This document shows positions 11,168 to 22,518 of a stretch of 64,000 nt of DNA, in pieces. A program made the position numbers and the translations under genes. The stretch's first letter is position 1. Each line of letters begins with the position of its first letter. This DNA is from Blastomussa wellsi (Eukaryota > Cnidaria > Anthozoa > Scleractinia > Plerogyridae). The notes under the pieces were generated by a model. It was given only the letters and a program-made list of their open reading frames with translations. It ran no database searches and was not told the origin of the DNA. The stretch covers positions 1,243,353 through 1,307,352 of the forward strand of contig OX393568.1 in NCBI GenBank assembly GCA_947652115.1, read 5' to 3'.

Positions 11168-13456
11168 TTTGCAGACTATGTTCAGCCTAAAACAGGATAC
11201 AGTTAACATGCTTGAAGCCAAACATTCTCTTATTTAACTTTCCTGATTCACACAATATTGTCTGGCCCTAGGAAACGCAAATTTTGTTCATTGAGGTTGT
11301 CTTTTTCATGTCACTGGTCATCAAGAAAGAGACACTGTCACATCTGATTATCCGATTGGCCGCTAAATACACGAATAAATTTGATAAAAAGATTTCACAG
11401 AACAAGATAGAGCGGGTATTTTGGGGAATTAGTACAGGATTACAAGGATAGAAGTGGATTGCAATTCATCAACATTGAATCAAAGCTGAAATTCTGGTGC
11501 AATTTTGAATCTTTTAATAGTTATTTTTTCTTCTTAGTTGATATTTCTTTGCTCTCACCACTTTTAGCATTTTTCTCCTTCTATTCCAAGACAATAAAGC
11601 ACGATTACAGCAAGCTACAGGCCATACATATTAAAATATAATACATCAGGCGTGACAGTGTTCCTCTAAGTGTCAGACAGTGCTACCAATTGGTTTGGCC
11701 TTAGAAGACATTCCTTCTGTGGGGAGGTATAGGTATTTTATGGAACTACACAATATCATGTATACTTCTGTGACTTATGCTGAAGGTTAAAGGAGGCCAT
11801 GGTTTTTTTAAACTTTTCTTGTCTAAAATACAAATGCATCATACAGTCATGCATGTACGTAAGCATTCATTCATATGTAAATATTGTTAATATATGATAT
11901 TTATTCTGCAAAGTTTGTTAAGAGAAAGTCACCAGATTTGAAAAATTTTGTTGCTTTAGATTCTTCCACTTTTCATCATTGTGTACAGACTATTTGAGTT
12001 GCATATCTTGTTCATAGTTTAAGAGGCTGGGTCATGCAATTATCGCCTCTGAATTCTATGGGTTTAAATCAATAGAATAATATTTTGCTTAAGAAGATGT
12101 TACTATAGATTCCACTCAAAGTTCGAGTAATATGATAAGTACAATAATTAAATACTAAAAATCTACTCAAAGCGTGGCAACGTTTTTGGCACTATTTGAA
12201 GCATCTCACTGAAATATATAATTTCTTGAAGTGACCCTGCGATCTATTTCTCAAACATTCTCTAGAAAGAGTGGAAACAGTAGTGAGTATGTTCGACGAA
12301 GTTTGAGGTGTTTGGAAATGTGATGAAACTGTCTCTTGAGTGTTTGGTGTATCTTCTCAATCAAAACTAAAACTATGGAGAAAACGAAGAAATAAAATTT
12401 GTAAAAATCCCTGCCAATTAAGGTCACAACTATGTGACAGATCTGATTTCCTAAATGTTTAAACTCGATGACTGTTAATGATGACTGCCTTTGTGACAAA
12501 CTTAAGATATCATCCAAAGTAACTACTAGGGCTTCTATGAAGAGAAGTTGTTAAATCAATAGAAAATTGGTATGATCCAGCCTCATCTTTTATTTTGTGC
12601 AACAACATATTAATTTCTTTTGCAACAAAAATAGGTGAATACCACCAGACCATTAATGAGTTTCCACTTGATGTTAGCATCTAGCTCCTACTAGTCCTAT
12701 TTTATGCAAGATCATCATTTTGACATAATTTATTGACTCTTGAAACCTCTCCTAATGAAGGTCCCAATTATTTGTATACCGTAATGAAAATAAGGTTGAT
12801 GCAAAAAGGTGACACCTAGAATTTTCTAAGTTCATTAAATAAATTGTATTCTGCATCAATGCAATAAATCTAAAGCTCTTGCATTTGAACTGATCAGCCA
12901 CTAAACAAATTGAGAGTATGGTCAACTAATTACATGGTATGAAACATGGTATGAAAGAATTTGGTAGCAGGCCTTTATATGTTTCACCTCTGCAAAGTGG
13001 CCAGTACTCACCCGTGGCCACCCCTGTGGGGGGACTCTCAATTAAACAGACAGGAATGTTCCACTGGGTGTGATCCAAGGGTTTTCACCCCTAAAAAGAT
13101 ACCAAAAAATAATTATTTTATTTCTAGATTTCTTTACGTGGGTAGTATTCTTCGGAAGGATTTATTCAGATAAATTCACTGAGCACCTTGCTTAGATACT
13201 ATGCAAAAAACGGTAGACTGATCCCCAGAGCGAAGAGAAAAAATTAAAACAGAAATGAAATTACATAAAAACAAGTACAATATATTTGCCCGATATTTCG
13301 GTTTGAAAAACAAACCTTCTACGGGGACTGATCCAATGTTAGCCATTTATACAAACAGAAGAATTGGCTTTCTTAGGTGCTGAAAACACTAATCCTTTGG
13401 TCTATGTCAAGAGCTCTCATTGGATAATCACAACAACAAAATTAATGGAAAAATAA

Positions 13457-13493
13457 ATGTCAAGTGTTCACGGTTTGAGTGAACACTTGACAT
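13457..13493. repeat. Perfect 15-bp inverted repeat
   Basis: Arms ATGTCAAGTGTTCAC and GTGAACACTTGACAT are exact complements around a 7-base loop (GGTTTGA). No T run follows. It may be the core of a larger element. Confidence 0.8.
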
Positions 13494-14147
13494 CGCATGC
13501 ATCTCATTAAACCCCCTGCACCTTTAAGACCCAGATGTCAAAAACCGGTTTGCTCAAGCAAACGTGCTCAGTGAATTCATTTGCATAAATGAATAAACCA
13601 TTCTATCCAAAACATACCACTCACAAGACCTTGATGGCTAAAAATGTTGACATTTTGCTTGGAACACCCTAAAGGCGGTGGCAACAAATCGTGCAACAAA
13701 TTATCATGAGCAGCAAGGTGTCCTTGTTTGCCACCACCTTACGTGAGACTAAAAATCCAAAATCTACACCCCTAAGGAAGCCAAGTAGCATCCTCGTCTC
13801 TTTCACCCCAGGCCACTCATACTACAACATTCATTGTTCAAACTGTGAAATGGGCCCAAATTTTTTATCGCAGTGCCACCCATTCAACGAGTAATATAAA
13901 TAGCGAGTCGCAATTCAAACAAGACAAGGCAGCAGTTGGAAATCATCAACAAAAGTAGGCGGGGCAGTAAAACAAGGTGGGCGGGCCTATTTCACAGTTC
14001 GGTGATTTTTGTAGTAACAACATGCAGGAACTCCTGCCTGCTTCCTGAAAGAACAAAAAACTTCATGGAAAATGTCAATGGATTTACGCAAAAGATATTA
14101 AACATGGTGTTAACAAGAAATTTATTATTGCCCAATGGAATTTGTGG

Positions 14148-14360
14148 GAGGTGCAGTGGCCTAATAGTTAGTGCGCTCGTCTCCGGATCGAGTGGTCCGG
14201 GTTCAAGCGCTGGCCGGGGACATTGTGTTGTGTTCTTGGGCAAGACACTTTACTCTCACAGTGCCTCTCTCCACCTAGGTGTATAACTGGGTACCAGCAA
14301 ATTTACTGCTGGGGGTAACACTGCGATGGACTAGCATCCCATCCAGGGGGGGAGTAGAAA
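14148..14360 (+). repeat. tRNA-derived SINE
   Basis: Well preserved: GGTGCAGTGGCCTAATAGTTAGTGCGCTCG (A box region), TGGTCCGGGTTCAAGCGCTGG (B box), then TTCTTGGGCAAGACACTTTACTCTCACAG, GTGTATAACTGGGTACCAG and ACTAGCATCCCATCCAGG. Confidence 0.8.
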
Positions 14361-14809
14361 TATCCCGCAAAATTTGACTTTTTTCCCCGCGAATTATCAG
14401 AATCCCTGTATACAGAAAACCAGGTTGCTCTGGTTAGAAAACATTAAAGTACAGAAAAAGTAATTCAAAAATATATAACAAAAACACAAGTAATGATTTG
14501 TTAATAAACATATATTAACTTGATGAATATTCCATTTCTTCATATATTAATTTGTAAGATCATCTGAATACTATTAATTATTGCTAGTCGTGTTTGTTTT
14601 TTTGACAGGATTTGTATTTCAGGAGTCATTATTCACATACCCAATTCACTACATGGAACTCTACAACTAAGAAAAAGGAGGAAATGGTCCAGGTCATTTA
14701 GGAAAACTAGCTATAGTGCAAGAGATCCAAAAGTTGTCAAAAATTATTCAACAGGATGGCTTATAGACTGCAGGTTAATGTCTGATTGCAGGTCAACTGT
14801 ATAAAGCAT

Positions 14810-14989
14810 ACAGGGATGTAACTAAGAAATTACAAAGCCAGCTCACAAACAAGCTCAGCCGGCTTTTCTGACCATTGTACCTGGAAAATTTCTTTGAGTC
14901 TTTGTTTTCTAGTGAAATTTAAGCCGGTGATAAGCTCTCTTTCAGCCAGTGAAATTAGAAGGTAGCCGGCCCTTAGCTACATCCCTGTG
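14810..14989. mobile_element. MITE with ACAGGGATGTA ends
   Basis: ACAGGGATGTAACTAAG at the left and CCTTAGCTACATCCCTGT at the right are inverted copies. The 180-bp body has CAGCCGGC and TAAGCCGG segments and no ORF. Confidence 0.75.
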
Positions 14990-15397
14990 TACAGGTATAA
15001 AGTAATTTGCAATTCACTCAGGATTCTTCAATTATGGCAGTTACTCTTTGCACTCAAGTAGTGACTCAAATCACTTATACACAGGGGTTTCAATAAAATT
15101 TGGAGTAGGCTGCTGCTTTGGGTAGTGTAGCAGACTGTTTTTTTAAGAATCTTTCTCTAATTTTGTCAAATTTAGGAAAAAAGTAGCCGACACTTGTCAG
15201 CCATCAGTGCTTATTGAAAGTAATGATAGATAACTAAGCAAGACAGCTGGCCTCAGACAAAGTTAATGATTAACTTTTAACAAAAGGTTTAACAAAACAA
15301 TTATTAATATTTATCCCTAAACCTTGATGCAATGTCCATTGTTACAGAATCACGAAAATTGGAATTGGCCAATTAAACCTTGATGACTCATATAAAA

Positions 15398-18300
15398 TTA
15401 AGATAAACGCCGACCCCATACACATTTACAGGTGTTATTATCTCTGTACTGATATTTTGGACAGTCTTTCTGACTTTTGCACACACAGCCACAGTCCTCA
15501 TCACTCCATTCCATATTTACATCATCCTTGCACTCTTTGGCTCCTGTCTTACAAACACATTCACATTTTCTTGGGTCATACTGTGGATTAAAGGAAAAGC
15601 AATACTGTTAATGCAGTGTACATAGTGTGTTCATCAGCTGTAATTTTATTTGGGCATGATATGCACAGAGTAATGACAGAAAACATGCTATTAACAGATA
15701 GACCAACAGCTTGGGGGCGTGGCAGGAGGGTGGGGGCAGGAGATTGTAGCCTTATGTGGGGGGGGGGGGGGTGTAAATTACAGGTTTTAATTTCGGTTAG
15801 GGGTATCAAGACAGAATATTTAATATTGTTAGTCTGATTGAAGTCCTGTTTAGGGTTGTAGACAATTCTACATGCAGCCAACATACTGCACGTCATGACA
15901 GTCAGGCACGATATATGTAGAGACCTGGTATCTGACTGGATCTCGAATAGTAGCTATTCAAGAACAAGGCACACAACAATAGACCAATACCGACATATTA
16001 ATATTCTAACATGTCGCCGAGGCCTAGGGGAATATTCCCCCAAGCCTCGGTATCATGTTAGAATTTTAATATATCGGAATTGGTCTATTGTTGCTATTCT
16101 TATTCAGATCAGTGATATGAGTTGATATGGTCCAATTTGTTTCTTCCCTTTGTGTAAGTTTTTTTCATAGGCTGTCAAATACGTTATTCTTGACAGAATT
16201 ATGGAATTTTTCCTGTAGTTGCAGCAAATTATATTCTCAGGTCAACATAGTAAATGAATACAGTTGGTCCCCAGTATCTGTAGAATTGAGAGGCATGCCC
16301 TGCATTTCATAAATCTTATAGATTATTTCAGTTTGTAGATCGCCTGATCACTGTCCAGCTAACAATACTCAGTTACCAGTAAATAAGAATCGGTTAATAA
16401 TAGTGCATTTATAGAATGTTATAAGCTGTTTTTAAAACTATTACTTACATGATAATTCACGGGGCAGTTCATAACATGCTGTTGGTATTGCGGTTTACAG
16501 TCGCACCGGCACATGTCTGGACGCCAGAATTGTCTTACTGGATCACAAGAGTCAGGCGTTTTAATGCACTGACATGCGCAACCTGTATGTTCTTCCAGAA
16601 ACATTGACTTTTCTTCAGCCACTAAAGACAAATATTGAACACACTTTTGTAAAACAATATTAGCACCCAAACTATCTACGTTAAAGATCTTTAAACAATA
16701 GACAAACAATATCATATTGCCCTAAGTTTACCTCAAGGCGAGTGCATATTTTGTAATAAAAAATTACTGATAACCTTGAATCACAAACTGAAGCAATTTA
16801 CAAATTTTATATTTGTCAAGTTCAAATTCATATTGCCTTAATATCAATAAACCCACCTCCAAGGTCAGGGCGGATATGATAATAATCCACTTTTATCTTT
16901 TGTACACCTGTCGGCTTGCATTCTACGAGGGTACCAGGTGAAAAACAGCACCCTGTACAGCGATTCAGCCATGTACATGATGGAAAATAGAATCCATGAC
17001 CATATCCTGGAGTAGGCAGATGAACTAATGTTGGCCGGTGTTTGCACTGCCAAGACGAATCTGAGAGATCCACTGTTTGAGGGAAAATATTAAACAGTTT
17101 CTGTTGGTTAAGAATGCGTGTACCCTATCAGATTTAATTATAATATTATTATCAAAAGTAAGGATGACCATCAGCAAAAATAACTGGGGGCAGAGTGCAG
17201 TGACAAAAATTATCAACTTTGGCCAGAATATAGGGCAAGTGGAACTACTTCTAAAAATACTCTAACCTCAAACAAGTTAAGTTTTTAATGGTACATACAG
17301 AAAAAATTTCACAAAAACAAAACAAAAACGTAAACAAAAAAAAGGAATATTTGGCTCTAAAGTCTTATCTTATGCTTTATAGCTGTACTTACCTGCTGTC
17401 GAATGGTCAGATCCGCCAGGCCGAAGTCTGGATCCTGTAAATTAATTTGAAAACAGTTTAATTATTTATAATACAAATTTTACTCATGATTAAAAAGTGT
17501 TGTCTAATTCTCTGCTAAATATTGAGAGACAGTTCATTAATGATGGTGTCCAAACCAACCCCAGTTTCCAGTTAATTAAACAAAAGATTATAGTTACCAT
17601 TTTTTGTATGTTGAGGAAGACGCGGTAATTTAAAAACTTCATAAAATTTCTCTGTTGTGTTGATAAGCCTGAAGTCAAAACCTACAGGTGCCTGCAAAAC
17701 AAATGATGACATTGGTAAACTAACGCCCACTGTGATAAAAAAGTGCTAGGAATATCAAAGAGGACAAGGCATTCAGTCATAAAAAGGAACCAAAGAAAGA
17801 TTGCACTTCAGTTGCTTGTTCTCCAATGTGGTAAAAAATAGGGTGTGCTGAGAACCAATCAGATTCAAGAATTTTGTTATCGTTATGATTAATAAAGACG
17901 ATAACTACTGTCAAATCCCCCACCTATGCCCGGACTCCCTTCTCCCCCCCCCCCCCCCCCTCATATTAACGACGTGTACTGAAGTTAGGAGCTTTAGATC
18001 TCAGCTATTTATTTTTTAGTGTCGTTTTACACACACATACAAACAAAACAGAAAATCTTCGTGACGGTGTACTTTTGTATACGTTTTTCATCTGTCATCA
18101 TCCAGATAATGCATCGCAGGTCTGAACTACGGCTCATCGCAATTTCAATTTGTGCTGCACAACGCCGCTGCACAATCGATCAAAAGATATTTTTACGCTT
18201 ATTTGAAGTTGAGCTGTTGCAAGTTTGCTTTAGTTTTCTTAATGTTATAGCAAGAATCAACTGACTATTCAAAAGGCAAGTGATTTTACCTTGTTTACTG

Positions 18301-18454
18301 GGGCAGGAGATGGAGAAGGCGTTGCTTTTGTTCCGCGTAAAAATCGATCTCTAAGGTTACTATTAGAAGATGGCTTCTTTCCCTTCTTCCTCTTCTTTCC
18401 TGCTTGACATGATAGCACAATCAATAAAAGAACCAGGAAAAACCAGGCTTTCAT
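15398..18454 (-). CDS. Secreted VEGF/PDGF-family growth factor with Cys-rich tail
   Basis: Predicted secreted cystine-knot growth factor of 290 residues. Exons on the minus strand: 18454-18290, 17691-17598, 17434-17393, 17072-16857, 16621-16449, 15580-15398; all phases match. A signal peptide (MKAWFFLVLLLIVLSCQA) is followed by a basic KKRKKGKK run and an RFLR site that fits a minimal RxxR convertase motif. The knot cysteines are C110, C133, C139, C142, C143, C152 and C187/C189/C191; the spacings (23, 6, 3, 1, 9, about 35, 2) closely follow VEGF-A, including RCTGCC and EEHTGCACQC. The last exon adds CECVC, CGCVC and CKCV clusters, like the CxCxC tail of VEGF-C/D. Such factors bind receptor tyrosine kinases outside the cell. 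Which Met is used (18454, or 18478 eight residues earlier) is not settled; the later one gives the cleaner signal peptide. VEGF versus PDGF orthology cannot be decided here. Confidence 0.88.
15758..15771 (+). repeat. Poly(G) tract, 14 bp
   Basis: Run of 14 G in the last intron of the growth-factor gene, within a G-rich purine stretch. Confidence 0.95.
15974..16093. mobile_element. Hairpin MITE with CAATAGACC ends
   Basis: CAACAATAGACCAATACCGA...TCTAACATG and CCGAGGCCTAGGGGAATAT pair with ATTCCCCCAAGCCTCGG, CATGTTAGA and CGGAATTGGTCTATTGTTG. Located in the last intron of the growth-factor gene. Confidence 0.8.
17944..17960 (+). repeat. Poly(C) tract, 17 bp
   Basis: Run of 17 C in the first intron of the growth-factor gene (poly(G) on the coding strand). 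Confidence 0.95.
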
Positions 18455-19246
18455 GATCTCCAATGTTATATGGCCCAAAGTTTTGCTAGAGGATTTCAGT
18501 ACGCGAAGTCCTGTTTGTACGCAGTTGGAAATGATCTGGAAATTCTACACCGCACAAAGCGAGCTTTTGAAACATGGCGGGTTAAGTTTCCGGAAATGCG
18601 TCACAAAGCGCAAAAAAACCAATGGTATTACCGGACCGGAAGATGCCAGAAACTTCTCCGATATCGATGTGAGCTCTTACAAAGCGCTAACAACTGCAAC
18701 GTGCTCGTGAATATATCTACGGTACGGGATATACGTACACGCTTTGTTTGATGATCGGAAATGGTTTACGGTAAATCAACAACGCACTTCAAGCCCTATG
18801 AACACCCGTGCTAGGAGCCGGGAAGTCGTTGTATAGCTAGCTAATCAGATTGCACTGTGTTGTGGTTGTCATTGTGTGTCGTTTTGATGATGGTGACCTG
18901 ACGTCATGTACAAAACCTCCCAGGGGAAGCTGGCCTGCATTTCTCAAACTTCCGGCCCGAAACCATTTTGGACCCGTGGGCTATTTTTTTTTTTTTTTTT
19001 TTTTTTCATTTCAATTGATAAAACGTAGTTGTAGTCTCAGGCCTTTAAATTTATGGTTTCATTTGCACTTTTAAAATCGACGTCTGCGTGTGGACACTTT
19101 TTCGCCCGCTATTATTTATTTCCTGTTCGTGGTGACTCTTTCACCGGAAGTAGCATAATGCCCTGCCGGCCTGCCCAGTCCTCAACACCTGGGCGAAGGC
19201 GCCAGAGACTACCGCCCAAGGAACGGAGCATCGAGCAAGAAGAATC
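18455..19246. promoter_or_regulatory. Divergent upstream region, growth factor / TIMM8
   Basis: About 790 bp separate two divergent start codons, so both promoters must lie here or be shared. It contains an uninterrupted T run at about 18985-19006 and a GC-richer stretch (about 19140-19245) just before TIMM8. No clear TATA box was seen for either gene. The bidirectional role is inferred from layout only. Confidence 0.5.
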
Positions 19247-19480
19247 ATGGCCGGTAAGGTGGATCGCGAGATGGAAAATTTTATTCTCGCAGAGAAAGAA
19301 AAAGTCAAGTTTCAAGGTCTTGTCCATTCTTTAACCGATGAGTGCTGGGATAAGTGTGTGGATAAGGTTGGATCGAAGCTGGATTCCAAAACCGAAACGT
19401 GCCTTGTGAACTGTGTTGAGAGATTCATCGACGCTTCAAATTATGTTTCGAATCGCTTTAGTCAGCTGGGTGAAAGTTAA
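19247..19480 (+). CDS. TIMM8: Mitochondrial import inner membrane translocase subunit Tim8
   Basis: Small Tim chaperone of 77 residues that, with Tim13, carries hydrophobic precursors through the mitochondrial intermembrane space to the TIM22 or SAM machinery. The twin CX3C motif is intact: CWDKC at 33-37 and CLVNC at 52-56, 14 residues apart. The stretches FQGLVHSLTDECWDKC and CVERFIDAS match Tim8 (DDP) more closely than Tim9, 10 or 13. No signal sequence is expected, as the family is imported through Mia40. The ATG at 19247 has a favourable context (tcATGG). The gene is a single exon and starts about 790 bp from the divergent growth-factor gene, so the two may share an upstream region. Length is slightly shorter than human TIMM8A because the C-terminal tail ends soon after the second helix. 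Confidence 0.93.
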   Translation: MAGKVDREMENFILAEKEKVKFQGLVHSLTDECWDKCVDKVGSKLDSKTETCLVNCVERFIDASNYVSNRFSQLGES

Positions 19481-20022
19481 CCATTGAACACCTTATTTCT
19501 GATAGTTGAGGAAAGAATGAAGCAGCTGAGACAGTAACACACGTGTTAAGGAGGAAGTTTTGACTTTTAATTTCGCACCGCGTTTGGAAACAGCGCACGG
19601 AAAAAAAAATTTGTACGACATTTGGCTAAGTATCAGAGGGGATGATGGGACATGTATCTGGGACATGTCTGAAGTTCTACGTATTCTTTCCGAAAGACAA
19701 GTCCTTTTCGGCGCTTTGATAGTTATTCCTGCAACTACAAGCAAATTGAAAGAAACATTTTGGCCATACAAACACTGAAGTTCCAGGAATTTTTGCCCTT
19801 ATTATCAATGATCTATTGATTGTAACTGTGGATTAAAATGTCACAGGCTGACATTTTTAATTATCTTACATGTAAGTTGGTGTCTTGAAAAGGATGCCAT
19901 GGCTGGAAACTTTTGTTACTCAACTACTGAAGTTTAGGTACAAAGGGCTTTAGGCCAGTTCTCTCTTGTGTGAAGTTGTGTTGGACTTGTCCTCCTCTGT
20001 CATGACCTGTTATGTTACGTTA

Positions 20023-20231
20023 TGGTGGTGGACATAACACTGTCCCCCAGTCCTTGGACTACCCCGATGGACTACCCAAATGGAATACCCTACCCCTAAA
20101 AATGCTATTAGGGTATTCCATTTGAAAATGGACTTTGAAACTTTTTTTAAGAGTTTTTATGGTTAGGGTAGTCCATTTGGGTAGTCCATCGGGTAGTCCG
20201 TGGACTGGGGGTCAGTGTTTTGTCCACCATC
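20023..20231. mobile_element. Foldback MITE with GTGGACA...TGTCC ends
   Basis: GGTGGTGGACATAACACTGT and CCCCAGTCC at the left pair with GGACTGGGGGTCAGTGTTTTGTCCACCATC at the right. A second inner set (GGACTACCCAAATGGAATACCC and GGTAGTCCATTTGGGTAGTCC) extends the arms to about 70 bp. Confidence 0.85.
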
Positions 20232-20566
20232 TTATGTTATCCTTGTGCACATATTCATTGTGTAAAACGTAACATTAATTAAAGTAATGCATCAAGTTCA
20301 GTTTGAAAAACTCATTTTTCTTTGATACTGTGAAAAGAAAGCATCAACACCCTCAGTTGACAATTTGCATCACATGTCCTTTTGTCTGTTCACTACAATG
20401 ATATTTGTATAACTTATTTTACATCAGACAGCATGCTGTAAAAACGTTTACTCATTGTAACAAAAATACAAACTTTCAAGAGCTATCAAATTTCAGCCAA
20501 AATGGTGTATGTATGGTAACCCAAGTTTAAAAAAGCCTTCTGCCAAGAGGCTGGCCCAGGCCTGCA

Positions 20567-20710
20567 AGGGCATAGCCAGGGGGGTCCTGGGGTACCTGTG
20601 ACCCCCCTTTTTGAGATGTTTTTAAGGGAAACAGTGTGTGGAGGTTGACATGACAAACTGGTGAGCACAATGGGGTGTGACCCCCCCCCCCCTTCCTGGC
20701 TACACCCATG
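20567..20710. mobile_element. MITE with GGGCATAGCCAGG ends
   Basis: AAGGGCATAGCCAGGGGGGTC at the left is mirrored by GACCCCCC...CCTTCCTGGCTACACCC at the right. It contains a 12-bp poly(C) at 20681-20692. A related start (GGGGCATAACCAG) is at about 63193. Confidence 0.7.
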
Positions 20711-21272
20711 GCCTGTGTTATTTTCAAAGAATGGAGAGTTCTGGGGAGAATCCTGGGGCCACCAAATGCAAAATTCTAGTGGCAGGCAGGCGGGTTTCAA
20801 AAGGGCACCTCGAGAAAAATGGTCTTGCACTTGGCTATGTAACCTCCCTTGACCATCTTCTCTGGTTACATTGAAATATTGTTGATGAAAAGAGCAATAA
20901 AAGAATTGTAGTAGTGTACTACGAGAATTTCCATTACACAAAAACCACAGAGAACCACACAAATTATTTGCATATTAAACCAAAAGTAAATTTTCAAATA
21001 GTTTATCTGAGAGCTTGGTATTAAAGGAGAATGAACCATTTTCATATCATAATTTATTTCTTATCTCTCGAGATCAGGTTGCAATGTGATGAGAGAAAGT
21101 CGATGTGTCATTGCAGGAAACTGGGCGAGAGCGCGTTTCAACAGGGCGATATGTGACGTAATTCATTGTCAGCTTATCAACCGTCAAAGATGGCGGCTGT
21201 GTCTTGGTCAAACCAGTATTTGTTTTGCTTGTTTATGTTCTCAAACTGTGATTTAGGCTAAAACTAGCCGAC

Positions 21273-22487
21273 ATGACAACACAGAATCAACCCCAGAAGA
21301 AGGTGAGAAGGCCAGAAATTGTGTTTTGCAGTGCAATGTCATACGAGAAGTTAATTTCTATTTTCTTCCTTAATTGAACAGATCAAAATTTTACAACTTC
21401 TTCGCGCTATTCAAGCTGAACAGCTATCCAAATTGCAGCAGAAATATCAACTTGAACAAGACCTGTTAGAGGATGTCAGGTAATTAAGTGGAATGCTGTT
21501 ATCTGTGATTCTGCAATTTGGATTAGCAAACGAACGCTTGCAAATTTTCTTCTCAGAACGTACACAAAACAGAGGTCGACAATCGAGAAAGAATATGCAC
21601 AGGTAATGGAGTTATTTTAAAATTTGTACCTCACTTTTTTTAAGAAAATGAAGCACTCAAAAAGAGAAAACGACCGACTGCTTTAGATAATAATGATAAA
21701 GCTTGGGTAAATAATCTTGGTTCTATGAGCTTAATTAATCAGGGAATTTATTAAAAATATTTTAACGGTACGTATTCTTGCGAAAAAATATGTTCTGTTT
21801 ATGGCTTCCGTTGATAGTGCTTAAGTGCCTTCCTTTCAAAGGACATATTTTTCTTCAGGATAGAACGTTTATTTGAAATATTTAAGCAGGTGGAAATAAG
21901 ACAAATTCGAATTGCTGTCCAAACCGACACATTTTCCATTTGCTAATTGTCCAAGATTGCTTTTATTTGCCATATTTAGTGGCGCACGCAGATTATTTTA
22001 AAAATTATTAAATGTGTATCAATATAACTGCTTGGCCAGTATAACCTTTTAAATAATAAGTATTCCTTTTGTCTCATTAAGTTTGCTTGGATGCTTGCAA
22101 TACTTGATATTGGTTCTTCAGTCTGTCTGGATCAGCTTTTCAGTTTTTGTTAGTTTAGAAATTATTTAAAATTATCATGTTGTTTGTGAAAGTGCTTGAT
22201 ATGTCAGCTAGCGTTTATTTTTGTGAGTTTGGCATACTATTTTGAAAACTATGGCTAGTTTAGTTTATTTTATATGTTTTGACACAGCTTTTTGCTTTTG
22301 GGTAGTTATGTATTATTTATTGCTAATTAGCCAAGTAATTAGTGGTATTTGGTTGTAAAGATTGCAAGGAGTAAATCAAAATATAATTATGTCCAGGTCA
22401 CCTAAAATATTAACTGGGTTGATAATGTCAATTGGCCACCGTAAAGGGTTCCAAGAGCTGACGTTTCGAGCGTTAGCCCTTCGTCGG

Positions 22488-22518
<31 letters not shown>

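Larger units (their letters stand above)
11168..15397. other. Spacer between PPEF and growth-factor gene
   Basis: No exon was recognised on either strand. The first part is probably the PPEF 3' UTR, with AATAAA at 11374 and 11593. A diverged copy of a TCATCACATTTCCAAACAC-type repeat lies at about 12290-12380. A CCGATATTTCGG/GTTTG segment at about 13285-13330 resembles the end of a retroelement. A perfect hairpin is at 13457-13493, a copy of the GTGGCAAACAAGGACA repeat at about 13675-13750, a SINE at 14148-14360 and a MITE at 14810-14989. Confidence 0.6.
19481..21272. other. TIMM8 3' region and FCHSD upstream region
   Basis: No convincing coding region. A foldback element occupies 20023-20231 and a GC-rich MITE 20567-20710. 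Possible polyadenylation signal AATAAA at 20896. The last 100 bp before the FCHSD start are less AT-rich and include AAGATGGCGGC (about 21187), a YY1-like CCAT/GCCGCCAT element often near housekeeping starts. Confidence 0.5.

Noticed and set aside
19560..19778. 72-residue frame after TIMM8
   Set aside because: Lies in the likely 3' UTR; no recognisable motif and no supporting splice context.
20486..20962. 158-residue minus-strand open frame
   Set aside because: It spans the GC-rich MITE at 20567-20710 with poly(C) and has no family features.
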